In this document: one piece after another, positions 52,114-63,144 of the stretch
How the letters are laid out: each line of letters begins with the position of its first letter
Position numbering within the stretch: the first letter of the stretch is position 1
Source of the DNA: Symsagittifera roscoffensis
Lineage: Eukaryota; Xenacoelomorpha; Acoela; Convolutidae
DNA length: 64,000 nucleotides
NCBI RefSeq assembly: GCF_963678635.1
Contig: NC_087070.1
Location: 11,566,539 to 11,630,538, forward strand
Reading direction: 5' to 3'
Translations under genes and position numbers: made by a program
The notes under the pieces: model-generated
Seen by the model: the letters and a program-made list of their open reading frames with translations, nothing else
Database searches by the model: none
What the model was told of the DNA's origin: nothing

Positions 52114-53560
52114 CCGCCGTGACATGCGCGATTGAGCAAAATACCAAAAAAAATTTCTTAAGTCGCGCCGTCGGTCTTATCTTAAGACGCGCCGCTTAAG
52201 TTTTTTCTTAAGTCGCCCGTCAGTTTTTTCTTAAGTCGCGCCGCTTGAAGTCTTTAGCGGCGCGACTTAAGAAAAGACTTAAGCGGCGCGTTTTAAGAAA
52301 AGATTGACGGCACGACATAAGAAAACACTTAAGCGGCCAACTTAAGAAAAGACTGACGGCACGACCTAAGAAAAGACTTAAGCGGCGCGACTTAAGAAAA
52401 GACTTAAGCGGCGCGACTTAAAAAAAGACTTAAGCGGCTCAAAATAAGAGAATACTTAAGCTGCACGACGTAAGAAAAGACTTAAGCGGCGCGACTTAAG
52501 AAAAGACTTAAGCGGCGCGACTTAAGCAAAGACTGAAGCGGCGCGACTTAAAAAAAGACTGACGGCGCGACTTTAAAAAAGACTGACGGCGCGACTTAAG
52601 AAAAGACTGACGGTGCGACTTAAGAAAAGACTTAAGCGGCGCGACTTAAGAAAAGACTTAAGCGGCGCGACTTAAGAAAAGACTTAAGCGGCGCGACTTA
52701 AAAAAGACTTAAGCGGCGCGACTTAAGAAAAGACTGACGGCGCGACTTAAGAAAAGACTTGAGCGGCGCGACTTTAGAAAATGCTTCAGCGGCGCGACTT
52801 ACGAAAAGACTGACGGCGCGACTTAAGAAAAGATTGACGGCGCGACTTAAGCACGCGGCGCGACTGCGAAATCTTGTCTGAAAACGTTATGCGGCGCGAC
52901 TTACCAAGTCTTTTCTTAAGTCGAGGACCTCGAACCGGGAAGGGATTTTAATAGATTAAAATCTATTCAAATTTCTCAAATTGTTTTTCTCAAAATGTTT
53001 AACGCGATCTGTAAAATTTTTAAAATGTATGGAATGCATGGGAATTTGTATGATAATGCTATCATTTCCCAAGACGGCATTGGTAGGAAGCGGTCAAAAA
53101 CTACTAAACCGGTTGCCGGTTTAAGACTGCCGGTGGGTCCAATGGGGAAAGTGTTGTTGACAAAGTGTTGTTGGCCCGGGTTGACAAAGACAAACAATAC
53201 AAGTCATATGTCAACCACTTTTTGTCAACCAGGGTGAGTTTTTTAATTTTTTAACAGATGTTGAGTTGTGTGGTTGTGACTGTTGTTCCGACCTACGAGG
53301 ACATGCGACGTCTCTGGGCCAGATACCAGGAGAAGAAAGAGGTGAACGAAGACATGGACGACACTGACTGAGAATGACTTCAGTTTTTCCCATTTAATTA
53401 CAAGATAAAACACTTCAGAAGATGAGACGAACAGCATTTTTTGATTGTAGAGTTGCATTATTTTTGGAGCCAAAAAAGAATACGACTCTAATTATTTTTC
53501 GGTTGAAGAGTCAGTCGTAATTTAGATTTGTTAAGAAGTCAATTTCTGTCTTCTGATTTC
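52114..53560 (+). repeat. Tandem triplication, unit B3 (1447 bp)
   Basis: It is the same as B2 but lacks about 200 bp of satellite subrepeats in the fold-back part (array about 52114-52940). After 53560 the sequence continues as the non-duplicated 3' flank (GTTTTATAATTATTTC), homologous to 47481 in unit A. Confidence 0.9.
53258..53371 (+). CDS. SLC37-like gene, terminal exon copy B3
   Basis: It appears identical to copies B1 and B2, 1446 bp after B2, with intact acceptor and frame. It is the last coding exon candidate in the window on this strand. Confidence 0.75.
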   Translation: MLSCVVVTVVPTYEDMRRLWARYQEKKEVNEDMDDTD

Positions 53561-54276
53561 GTTTTATAATTATTTCTTAGAGCTTAGTGAAATGTTTGAA
53601 AATTATATATACTTAGCATAGCTGTTCAAAAAAAAATCAGGGGAAACACACCCGTAATCAATTTTTTTTGGATTTTTCAGTTAATTATGATTTAAAAAAA
53701 ATTAAAACACACCAAATTTATAATAATATATCGAAATGGAAGTCGTTAGAAAAGGTGTGGAACGGCCGTTACAGAGTAGATTCATGAAAAATAATATGGT
53801 TGGGTCAAATAATCTGTTATATAATTGGCTTTTTTGAAACTTCAGGCTCACCTCAATCAAAAATATGTAGCTAATTTGATTTAGCATTCAGTTATTAAAT
53901 TAAAACGATGTGAACACAAAGGCAATTGCAATTGCACTCAAAATCAAATCAACATATTCGCGAACACTCGTTAAAGAGTTAGTAAGATTTGAAAAAATTT
54001 TTTTCAAAAAATCCTTAACAGAATCTGCCAAAAAGTCTATGAGAATTATGTAATCCAATTAAAATTTCAAAAAATGCTTAACAGAATCTGCCAAAAAGTC
54101 TATGATAATTATGTAATCCAATCAAAATGTAGTCCAATTAAATTTTCTTAAGCTTAGATGTTTGTGGTTGTCGTGAATTGAAGGCTTTTTTGAAAATATG
54201 AAGTACATTAATAGTGCTTAGCAATTTTTTATCGTTGTATTGGGACCCGCACATCATTCAATATTATAGAAACAAA
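53561..54276 (+). other. 3' flank of the terminal exon array
   Basis: This corresponds to 47481-48080 of unit A. A 69-bp direct duplication (CTTAACAGAATCTGCCAAAA) is present at about 54010-54130. The stretch ends abruptly at the BEL/Pao LTR. No gene is visible. Confidence 0.6.
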
Positions 54277-54692
54277 TGCGCGTTAATCTCCACACAAATC
54301 GTAAGAACAATCAAAATTCAAACACGTAGATTAACGAGCATTTTCTCTGCAACATAACTCTGAGATTACAGAATACAACTTTTTAAACATGCCTAATCAC
54401 CGGTTACTTCGGCCATATTCAACTGACTAACCCAAAGCAAATTGCTCTTTTTAACGGTCAGCCTTAACCAAGGCTGAACCGAATTAGATTGAAAAACGCT
54501 TTAAAAAGGTCAAATGGGTATTTAACCACTCAATTATACATGTAAAAAGGTTAGCATATGGGGGGATTGGAACCCACGCCACATGACAGTCTGTATAGTC
54601 GGCTGTATGTTAGCTTAGGCCGCTCGGCCTTCTGTTCTTATACGATGTTACTTTAAAGCATTTACAACTCGCTTGCATTTGCGCTGCAACAC
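54277..54692 (-). repeat. 3' LTR of the BEL/Pao element
   Basis: Blocks shared with the 5' LTR in order include TCTCCACAC(A/C)AATCGT, CTGAGATTACA, TCACCGGTTAC, ACCCAAAGCAA, CCCACGCC, GTTAGC and TTTGCGCTGCAACA. It is about 110 bp longer than the other LTR because of an insertion between the CCCAAAGCAA block and the tRNA-like block. Confidence 0.8.
54558..54634 (-). repeat. tRNA-like segment inside the 3' LTR
   Basis: The minus strand reads GGCCGAGCGGCCTAAGC (A-box-like, as in type-II tRNAs) and GTGGGTTCCAATCCCCC (B-box-like). The same segment is in the other LTR, so it was part of the element before insertion. Confidence 0.6.
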
Positions 54693-55399
54693 CCTCCGCC
54701 CTGAATCAAGGAAGAACGAGAGCGAGCATTACGGTCGGGCGGGTCAGTTGCGCATCCGTCCTTGATGTAGTGCAGTTTGACGATACGTGCGAGTGAGCAG
54801 TGTCCACGAGGGCTGTCAGGCTTTATGACCCGAAATAATTAGCCAGTTTTCAACTTGGCATCTGATTGTACTATGCCCTCTTATTGAGGGAAGGAACGTA
54901 TTCCCGCATCCAACGTGTCCATATTGAGTTATGGTCCAACGCGTACCGCTTCTTATGGTCGAAGTTTTTTTCGAAACTCAGCGGCGGAGAACTCGCTGCG
55001 TCTTGATTAAGTATAAATTGATTCAAGGTCAACGCCTCTAAATTTTGCGTGTTGCAAAAAACGGCTGTGATCGGTCGTGCGATTAGTTAATGCTCAACAA
55101 GGCAAAGTGTGGTTCCAAGAAACTCCTCCTCAGTTGCTCTTCTGTTGCCTAAGATATCATACAGCACTCGCTTGACACTCCTAGCTGACCACTCTCAGGA
55201 GCTGCTATGGTGCGGTGCACTGTGTGGGTTGAGTTTCTACTTGATCCCTTTCTGGACGAATTCAGCGGGAGCGAGCTTGTTTCAACTTTCAATGCATGCT
55301 AAGAGCTCTGAGTCGAGCCCCACACCGTGCAATAAACCTCTTTAAGCCCAATACACAAGAGCGTGTGTCGAGAGAAGGGACCAGCTCAATGTGTACTGC
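54693..55399 (-). pseudogene. BEL/Pao 3' coding remnant
   Basis: Higher CpG content than the surroundings, but all frames are broken. It occupies the position of the integrase C-terminal part and following domain of BEL/Pao elements. I cannot identify individual motifs. Confidence 0.35.
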
Positions 55400-56052
55400 T
55401 CAAGTGGTGAGGCAATTAAGTAAAAATCCCCATATCTTTTCCGTACTTCTGCGGATCGGAACTAAAAATGGCTCAAAGTAGTCTTCATCTGTGCTAGAGA
55501 AAGGAGGCTGCTTGTAACGCAACCTTTTAATGGACAGATCAGACATGATAGGAGTTTCGATCTGCGCTTTGCGTTTTTGGCACGTAACACAGTATTTCGA
55601 AGTAACAGCCGCACGCATGTAATCTAAGCCTTGGTAGAAATTTTTAACGTGCAAGTGTCTAATCAAAAACCGAACAGCCGCTTGACGTGCATCAAATAGA
55701 ATGGGATGCTTGCTGTCGAAATCGGTATTAACCAAACAACCGATGCACCCAGTTGAGCGAAGGATGCCAGCTGGTCCTATGAACGGCGAATACTTGGCGA
55801 TCCAACTAATCCTTGTGATAACTTTACCGGAACTAAGTAGTTTAAGCTTGCTAGGGAATGTCTCACACTCGGACAGGTAAAAAAAATTCTGCTCGGCAAT
55901 GTCCATTCACACGTTTCGGTTATTTCCAATGTACTAGACCGGAAATTTCTATGGGATTGCAACCATCTCAACAAAAATGCTACTACCCGTTTGTATTTCA
56001 CAATTGAGTTGAATCTTCTCCATTTTCCGACTGGAAGATTTTTGTTTGTCAA
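55400..56052 (-). pseudogene. BEL/Pao integrase N-terminal and core remnant
   Basis: The minus-strand frame contains HPILFDARQAAVRFLIRHLH, a zinc-finger-like H...H pattern, CVTCQKRKAQ (the CxxC half), MSDLSIKRLRYKQPPF, DYFEPF and PIRRSTEKIWGF. This order is characteristic of the BEL/Pao integrase before its catalytic core. The upstream frame 55777-56052 has RFNSIVKYKRVVAFLLRW, the usual segment ahead of it. The two frames overlap and are shifted relative to each other. Confidence 0.8.
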
Positions 56053-56625
56053 ATAATCGACAAAAAAATTTGACGACTTTGTCTGACAAGTTTCGATATC
56101 ACTTGAAGGTCCTTTGAGTCTGATCTAAACGATAACCTTTGTATCGGGCTTGAACGTCCAGTTAGTCGTCCTCACTATACTAGGGTTATTAAAGTAGCTG
56201 CTTTTCTTAAGGGCTTCCGAAGAAATCTCTCGTGTGCCGGCATTAGCTGGGTTATGACCGCTAAGTATGTGATGTCACTGATCAGTGGTGGTAGACTCCA
56301 GAATCTCACCAGTGTGATTAACAACAAAAACGGGTAATTATTTACATGATCCAAGCCACTGAAGAACAGTGGTACTATCTGTTGACATTAAAATGTCTAA
56401 AACTTTGAAAATGGGATCTTTCAAAAAATCTTCTCTAGGAAGGTTTGCAAGAGGAGCCGTTTGAAGCTCTAATTTTGGATTAGATAGCCCTTTCATCGCA
56501 CCAGGCGAGCTTTGCCAAACACAAAGCCTGATTCAAGTTTATGCGAACTAGTAAGTCGCACAAGAAAGAAAGAGATGGCGCCGAACATGTGAAAGTCTAT
56601 TCGGTCAAAAATTTCAGTGAAATAG

Positions 56626-57794
56626 CTACGAGGTATTGTCAGATAAGCTAACAAAGGAACTGCTCTTTGATTTCCTCTGCGAGATCCTCGTCCCAGATTT
56701 GACCACTGATCCGCAAAAAAATTTTTTTGATAGAAGGCGAGCCTTCACACACAGATACGGAACTACTAATCCAATTGGATAAAAAAAAGAGAAAACAAAA
56801 GTCAACACAGTACGCTTAGTGATCGATTTGTCTAGTGGACAATCAACCCCTCTAGTAACGACTATGGTATCTTCTATGTGATCCCATTTAATAACGAGGT
56901 TATGCGATGAGTGGTCTGGACTCTTACAAATAGCCTTAACAGAGGAGTTGGTCTCACGGTTGTCCGGATCAAGAGCAGTTGTTACATCGAGCACATTGCT
57001 GACACACTTTGTCAGACGGAGCCCACCTAATTTAAGCAACGAGACTAAATCCTTACCGAATTTCATGGCGTCATCACTGTTTTAAAAGAATCCAGATAGT
57101 GATCCATATAAAACTGGAAAACAGCAGAAGCAGCTTCGTGCTACTCAGCTTGATGATCAAATGCAGTCGTCTGCAGAGCAAACTCGCACAAGTCGGGAGC
57201 GCCGAAAAAGTGAGGCGTGTAATGGTGAACTACCAAACTTCATATGGGGTCTTCCCGCAACAAAAGCAAAGAGAAAATTGATCTTCTTCTCGGATTCCAA
57301 CCTGTAAAAGCATTCCTAAGAGTATAAAATTTAGGTTCTGAAGGAGATCCGGGCCAACCAACAAAGACTTGTTCAAGGAAGCGCAATAACAGTTCGATGC
57401 ACCATGGAGGAGTAGGCGCTCCTTACCGGGTTTGTTCGAGTTCAACACTGGATGATGCGGGAGATACAACTCACAATCGGCACATGATTTGGGATCGTGT
57501 GCGTTAACGGTAATGACATATCCTTTTTTGCATACCATCTCTAATTCTTTCGGTGTATTTCTCACGCAGCGACGGATCCTTATCTAACCTTCTTTTAAAG
57601 ACTTTAATTGGGCTAAGGGAGAGTATTAGTTTTTTTGGTAAAATCAACTCAATATCATTCCAGTGCATTGGTACAAGGTACCTCTCACCTCCGTGAGAGG
57701 TGCATTTCAAAAAAAAATCGTCAAAGCGCGTTTGTTGTTGGTGGACTGGGCATCTACTTGCTTGAAGGCTCGATACGACTCCAAGTCTTACCAA
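56626..57794 (-). pseudogene. BEL/Pao reverse transcriptase and RNase H remnant
   Basis: Successive minus-strand frames show RRLDKDPSLREKYTER and ELYLPHHPVLNSNKPGKERL, then SLNKSLLVGPDLLQNL (RT fingers/palm), FYMDHYLDSF at the YxDD site (about 57090-57120), LLKLGGLRLTKCVSNV, and SITKRTVLTFVFSFFYPIGL (the RT-RNase H junction of BEL/Pao). At least three frame changes separate them. The second catalytic aspartate is His, so the enzyme is inactive even without the shifts. Confidence 0.8.
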
Positions 57795-58163
57795 GTCTTA
57801 AGTTTGTCAGCTAAAGAGTTGTCCTCGACAACTCAATTGAAGCAAGACGAGTTTGAATTGAAGGACGGCAGCAACGGACGTACAAGCCAAGCTATCGGAA
57901 GACGTACAGTTCACGGTGAATTAGAGTCTTCTCCGTAGAGAGGGTACTTTACGGGTCTTCTTGCGTGGCAGAAATCTTTCCAATGATTATTTCAACTTCC
58001 TCATACTTATAAACTATAGGTTTTATCGGAGCCAACTGTGGGTATTTTTCCTGTAATTCAGGAGTACCTATGCTATACGATGCAATACGAATATGATCTT
58101 TAACCTCAGCTCGAAAAATAAACAAAAATTAACTTTTATTTGTTTCGGCGAAAACTTCAAAAC

Positions 58164-58352
58164 TTACTTGATGAGTTTCATCAAGCTCGTGGAGGTGAAT
58201 CGACTTATGGTGAGTTTAACGGGATTAAAAACCAAATTGATACGTTTTACGAGATCAACAGATACCCATGAAAGCGTAGAAGCACTATCGCAAAGAACTA
58301 GAGCATTAGTATTCTTCGCATTTGAAGAAACGGCGAGTGATACAATTGGCAA
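58164..58352 (-). pseudogene. BEL/Pao aspartic protease remnant
   Basis: The frame contains NALVLCDSASTLSWVS, with D-S-A-S-T as the catalytic motif, preceded by SLAVSSNAKNTN. Its position between the 5' coding remnants and RT fits protease. Confidence 0.6.
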
Positions 58353-58379
58353 GATGCCTTTAGTTGACTACTGGCTATG

Positions 58380-60480
58380 AAAATCGCCGACGGCGGCGTT
58401 AATCGATACATATTTATTATTTGCCTTAACTGACGACGGGGAATTTTGGAGGAAACTTTTTTCAGTTACTTGCAAGAGCACGTTTTGAGTGCTTTCTCAA
58501 TCTGGCTTGGGGCAGTTTCTAGCCTTGTTATAATAACGAAAACTTTGATTGCTCTGTAAACACGCAAGCAAAGTTTTTGTACGGCTCGTTGCGTAGCGTT
58601 TTTATCTGTGATTACCGCGCAATTCCATAGAGCGTGATGACTTTAAGGCTGGTCTCTGATTTATGCGACTGATGTTTTCCATTTTTTTGGTATAACGAGA
58701 AGCTTTTGAATTGCTATAGATATAGTCCTTTTCTGGCACTGCCTCAAAACTTGTTTTATATGTGATAGTTTCTGCAAAACTTTATCGTTACTTGTGTCAA
58801 AGTATGAAGCCACATATCCTGTGCCTATCAGGCTGCGCAAAGAAGACAGACCCTCTACTTGAAAACGGAACACAATTAATCAGAGGAGCAAGCGGAGTGA
58901 ATATGGAAACAAAAACAATTGTGAAAGGAACATTGTGTTGTTTACCTGAGGTTAAGGAGGCAGTAACAGCTAAAATAACGTTCCAAACTAATTTCGTGGA
59001 TTTCAATCAACTTCTTACTTTTTTACTGAAACTTTAACTTCCATGATTATTAACTTCAGTAAGAAGGAATCGCATAAAACACTTCATTTTCATTCAAGTA
59101 AATCCAGCAAAAATGGTTGATACGTGAATAACTTACAAGGGGGAATAGGTTGAAGTTTGAACGCTGTAAGACTATTGTGAATCGCTCTACGACTATTACG
59201 TGACAATCAGTTCAGTTTTTTCTCAGTTTTTAGTGTCCCTAGGTCAGCACTGTATCGTCTAAGTAACAAGAAGGTCTCCAAATCAAGGGAAGGGGTTTGG
59301 TGTAGCTCTTCATACCCTTCGATAAGTATTTATTGTTTGAGATTAAGTTCTCAATTACGTTAAGAATGAGAATAACTGTCTTTTTCATATCTTTTTCTTC
59401 ATTCTCAGTACCATTTGGTCGGCAGTTTACAAAAGCGGTATTTTTTTCCTTGTATCTCAAAGGAAAACTCTTAAACTGCTCAATGCTCAAACTACGGTTG
59501 TTCTTACTTAAATGTCTACTAATAGAGTTATTTTTGGCGTCGTGCCAAATAACTAGATCTTTGCAGCTCGACAAAAAATGAAGCAGGTAATATTGGATAA
59601 GTTTCCGCAAATCGAACCAACCGGGCCTAGTGAAACAGGACTCTGTCACACGCTTTTGAGACGGTGCGGATAGCTTAAGAAGAGCGTGATCTAGAGAGCT
59701 GGCTCAGAATAAGAACACTATACGCTTAGAGCCCTTGTTCGCGACGATATTAAAAAGGGGATGGGAATTAATTAGGTCGGTTGAACTCCAGCAACTACGC
59801 GGAGAAAACCTGAGGATAACAAATTCAACTTAAGTTACTTAATATCATCGTACCTGTTCCCGTAGGAATAGTGCAAAAAAACAGCGACAATGCGCGGGTG
59901 AGTAAACTAATGCGTCGGAGATGGAAACTTAATTTTTAGTTAACCAAGAAGTAGAGAATCAGTTAAATTGTTTGAATTCCAACAACCGCGCGGAAGAAAC
60001 CTGAGGATGAAAAAACTCAACTTAACTTGCCTGATTTTGCCTTCTTACACCACTTAACATGGGTTGGAATTGGGTTAACCATGGAATCTGGGACTTTTTT
60101 GCCGTAATTGTTACTTTTTTTCGACTATTTGGTTAGTTTTTTTGACCCAAAAACAATGATTTATCGAAACTAGTTTATTTTGATTTTAAGTTAAATTTAC
60201 GCTGTTGCGAATAAAAAAGAATGACTAGCAAAGCATTCTTACAAAAAAGTGATCTAGAACCCTTGTCTATGTTCTGTTTTGTGGATTTTAATCTGTTCAC
60301 AATTATACCAAAAACTTGTGATATCGAGAAAAAATTACCACTTGGATTTTGCTTTGGGTAAGTGTATACAAAAACCCAATCGTTTGTGTTTTTAATGCAA
60401 AAAGTGGTTTTTAAAAAACTAGGTAAGTCCTACAGTTTTTGACGATTTTGGAGATTTTCGGAAACGTAACTTTCTCCCTC
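58380..60480 (-). pseudogene. BEL/Pao Gag region remnant
   Basis: Short minus-strand frames (58661-58873, 58797-59006, 59239-59649) lie where Gag should be. I do not recognise a zinc knuckle or other Gag motif in them, so the assignment rests on position alone. Between 59650 and 60480 I see nothing coding. Confidence 0.35.
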
Positions 60481-60910
60481 ACGAGTCTGACCAACTGCAC
60501 TCACGAGTCCGAGCAGCTACACTCAGCTGTGCTCACGAGGTTGTACAACTGCACTCACAATACTCACACAATAAGTCTGCTGTTGTTTTCGTACTCGACA
60601 GTCTGGATGCCTGCCTGAGTTGTTTTCGACATCTGTATGGAGGCTGATTTCGTTTTGCTTTTGATGAAGGCCTCTGTCGTATTGCACTTGGTGAAGGTCT
60701 CTGATGCACTCGATACCTGTATGAAGGCCTCTGCCGTTTTGCACCTGTATGAAGGTCTCTGTCGTACTCGACACCTATATAATGGCCTCTGAACAACGCA
60801 CGCTCTCGAAACTCCTGCTCTGAGAAGTTGAATTCGTCGCTGCAATATTCTCTGTGTTTTTCGAAGAGAACGGCAAAAATTCGAAGTTAAGGAACAAAAG
60901 GACATTATCG
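60481..60910 (-). repeat. Degenerate tandem repeats in the BEL/Pao 5' internal region
   Basis: Units containing ACTCACGAGTC(T/C)GA recur at 60478-60570. Units of 27-30 bp containing GAAGGCCTCTGTCGT recur at 60664-60790. They give an Arg/Tyr/Gln-rich minus-strand frame (QRPSYRC repeats) that I regard as a repeat artefact or rapidly evolving Gag N-terminus. Confidence 0.6.
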
Positions 60911-60934
60911 AGCCTCTTATGGGGCGCCAATTTG

Positions 60935-61240
60935 TGCGCGCCAATCTCCACACCAATCGTCAAAAAATATCAAGTATTAAATACAAGAATTTACAAGTAT
61001 TTCTCGGCAAAATAATTCTGAGATTACATAATACTACATATTTAAATATATTTTGTCACCGGTTACATTGGCGATATTCATCTGAAAAACCCAAAGCAAG
61101 TAGCGTAAGGGGGATTCAAACCCACGCCGCATGAAGGTCTGTTTAGTCGGCGGTACGTTAGCGTAGGCCACTGGCCCATCTCTTCTTACATGCAGTTACT
61201 TTTATGCATTTATAATCTTGCTTACTTTTGCGCTGCAACA
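60935..61240 (-). repeat. 5' LTR of the BEL/Pao element
   Basis: It ends (minus strand) GGAGATTGGCGCGCA, followed by CAAAT and the primer site TGGCGCC. It carries a tRNA-like segment at 61103-61179 (GCCAGTGGCCTACGC and GTGGGTTTGAATCCCCC on the minus strand). Confidence 0.8.
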
Positions 61241-61325
61241 GAGCACTGAAAAAATTTTCTACCGTTTACAAATTTGTTTAACATTACTGCAATTGAGCTC
61301 TGAGTTTTACCAGTTTTCGATTGTC

Positions 61326-61742
61326 TATCATCAGTTATGTATAAATCAAGAAAAGCTACTTTTATTGAAAAAAGAAATGATAAAAATAGATGTTTCAAAT
61401 TATCTGCCCGGTTTGAGCTCGGCCCGCAAAATGTCAGCCAGCAAAAATGAGCTCCGAAACTGAGTAAAAGCATTGATTGGTATTGATGAACAGACTATAA
61501 CAAAATTCATTTAAATGCTGATTTAGAACTTTTTCAGCGCTGTTATGCAACAAAATTAACAACATAAAGGCGAAAAAAAAATTGTGAGTCTGCAATGCAT
61601 TTACGCTGTCAAAGGCTCAAAACAATTAATTCGGTGTTGACCCGGCTCTGTGATTCCAAAAAAGAGGAAATTAATCAGTTAATTTTTTCCGTAGCTTCTT
61701 AAAAAATCGTTGAGGGGTTTGAATATGCAATTTCAAGTGTTA
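61326..61742 (+). repeat. Repeat X, copy 1
   Basis: It is homologous to 63145-63548 over its whole length (TCAAATTATCTGCC, GAGCTCGGCCCGCAAAAT, GATTGGTATTGATGAACAG, TTCGGTGTTGA, AATTTCAAGTGTTA). There is no coding capacity. The stretch 61241-61325 is unassigned AT-rich sequence. Confidence 0.85.
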
Positions 61743-62662
61743 ACCCGGGTTGACCTCCATACACCGAAAATGGTTATCATACAATTCCATACATCAAGTG
61801 TATGGAAAAATGCTTGTCAAACAATTTTCATACAATTTCTAAAAATGGTTGAAAACTGGTATAAACTTATTTCTGTGGATGTTTGATTCTTATAAAACAG
61901 TCTGGTGATAAAAAACTGAGGTTCGCGTTTTTTGAAAAATGCTTATCATACAATTCCCATATATGGGAATTGTATGACTGGCATTTTTTTGATGGCGACA
62001 CAAAAAATTTTCAAGTAATTGAAAAAGTTTTTTTGTTTTTTTTTCAACCGCAAATCGAATTTCGTACGCAAACAAACATTTTTCGAAATTTTTTTTTGCA
62101 TGCAAAATTTAATAATTAATGTGCATAACGTAGTCCTGGATACGATAAAATTGTCTTTTATTTTGTTTTCTTTAAAATTTTTTTTTCAAAAACGCTGAAA
62201 ATTCCTATTTCTTTTGTATGGGGTGTTAATGTAAGCTTTGATCAATGTCTGATAACTTAAAAAAATCTAAAATTTAAAATAACCATCATTAAGAAATTTT
62301 GCCAAAAAATAAAAGTTCGTTACTTTTGTTATATCAATTGTGAAAAACATCCAAATTCAGGTCGTTTGCTATGCATTGTAAATGCACGACCGTCCTACCT
62401 ATGGTGTTTTGAGTAACCAAGGTCTTTGTCACTTGTGTTTGGTTGCAAACACAACCGAAAATTTTTCAGAAACTAATTTTAGAAAGAAAAAAAAATTTTG
62501 GTTCGTGGAAAAACACCTATCATACGATTTTCATATATGGAAAAATGTTTATCTTAGAGATTTCATACAATGTTCTGTACGTATGGCATTGTATGGAATT
62601 GTATGACAAGAAATTTTTCAGAAAAGGAAATTGTATGATTAGAAGTTTTGGTCAACCCGGGA
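61743..62662. mobile_element. About 920-bp insertion with ACCCGGGTTGACC inverted ends
   Basis: The left end ACCCGGGTTGACC is mirrored by GGTCAACCCGGGA at the right. Further inside, CATACAATTCCATAC and its reverse complement recur on both sides. Repeat copy X' continues without the insertion (CAAGTGTTA then TACTTTCGCTCTGG at about 63555), an internal empty site. There is no long ORF, so it is non-autonomous. The interior also contains the palindrome CCCATATATGGG. Confidence 0.8.
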
Positions 62663-63144
62663 AACTTTCGCTCTGGTCGAACAGCATCTCGGCGTATCAT
62701 ATGAAAACAAAAATTATTAAAATACTTTAACTTTTTTTCAAAAAGATTTTTCTCGAAATTTTAGCTCCCAGAGCGAATTGATCCATCAAATACTTCTGAG
62801 TTAATGCTGATACTTTTCTGAAACATCGCTGTTTTATCTTTGATAAATTGCTGATAAATTTTTAATTGCTTGGTGTGATTCTTTGGGTACCGCGACACAT
62901 CGCAACAAAAGACAAATCGCAAAAAGAAAATACGTAAAAGATTTGGAACAAATTTGATTTTTTAAAAATCGAAATGTGAAACAAAAAAGCGGTAAATTAT
63001 TAAAGCTTTTGAGGCGTCAAAAATTCTTTGAAATAAAGAGTTCTTACGAATCAAAACTACATGAAAAAGATTCAAGCTGCAAAAGTAGATCATTGTTTTG
63101 ATATTGTTAATGGATTTCTGATATCTTTGTTGCGATCCAAGAAA
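62663..63144 (+). repeat. Repeat Y, copy 1
   Basis: It is homologous to 63556-64000 (TTCGCTCTGGTCGAAC, CATCTCGGCGTATCATATG, CCCAGAGCGAATTGATCC, GGGTACCGCGACACATCGCA, TTTTGAGGCGTCAAAAATTC). X and Y are adjacent in both occurrences, so X-Y is a larger tandem unit of about 890 bp. Confidence 0.85.

Larger units (their letters stand above)
54277..61240 (-). mobile_element. Decayed BEL/Pao LTR retrotransposon
   Basis: On the minus strand the 5' LTR (60935-61240) is followed by a primer-binding site TGGCGCCCCATAAG (about 60914-60928), remnants of protease, RT and integrase typical of BEL/Pao, a purine-rich tract AGGGCGGAGGG, and the 3' LTR (54277-54692). LTRs begin TGTTGCAGCGCAAA and end CGCGCA. 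They are strongly diverged (306 and 416 bp) and no target duplication is visible, so the element is old or rearranged. Its insertion truncated the 3' end of duplication unit B. Confidence 0.85.

Noticed and set aside
49882-53473. Repeated 60-80-codon ORFs (MFNAICKIFK... and reverse-strand partners) in every duplicated unit
   Set aside because: They lie over intron and terminal-exon sequence in other frames or on the other strand. Their repetition reflects the DNA triplication, not conservation.
57663-57938. Plus-strand ORF over the BEL/Pao region
   Set aside because: It is the shadow of the minus-strand RT/protease coding remnants.
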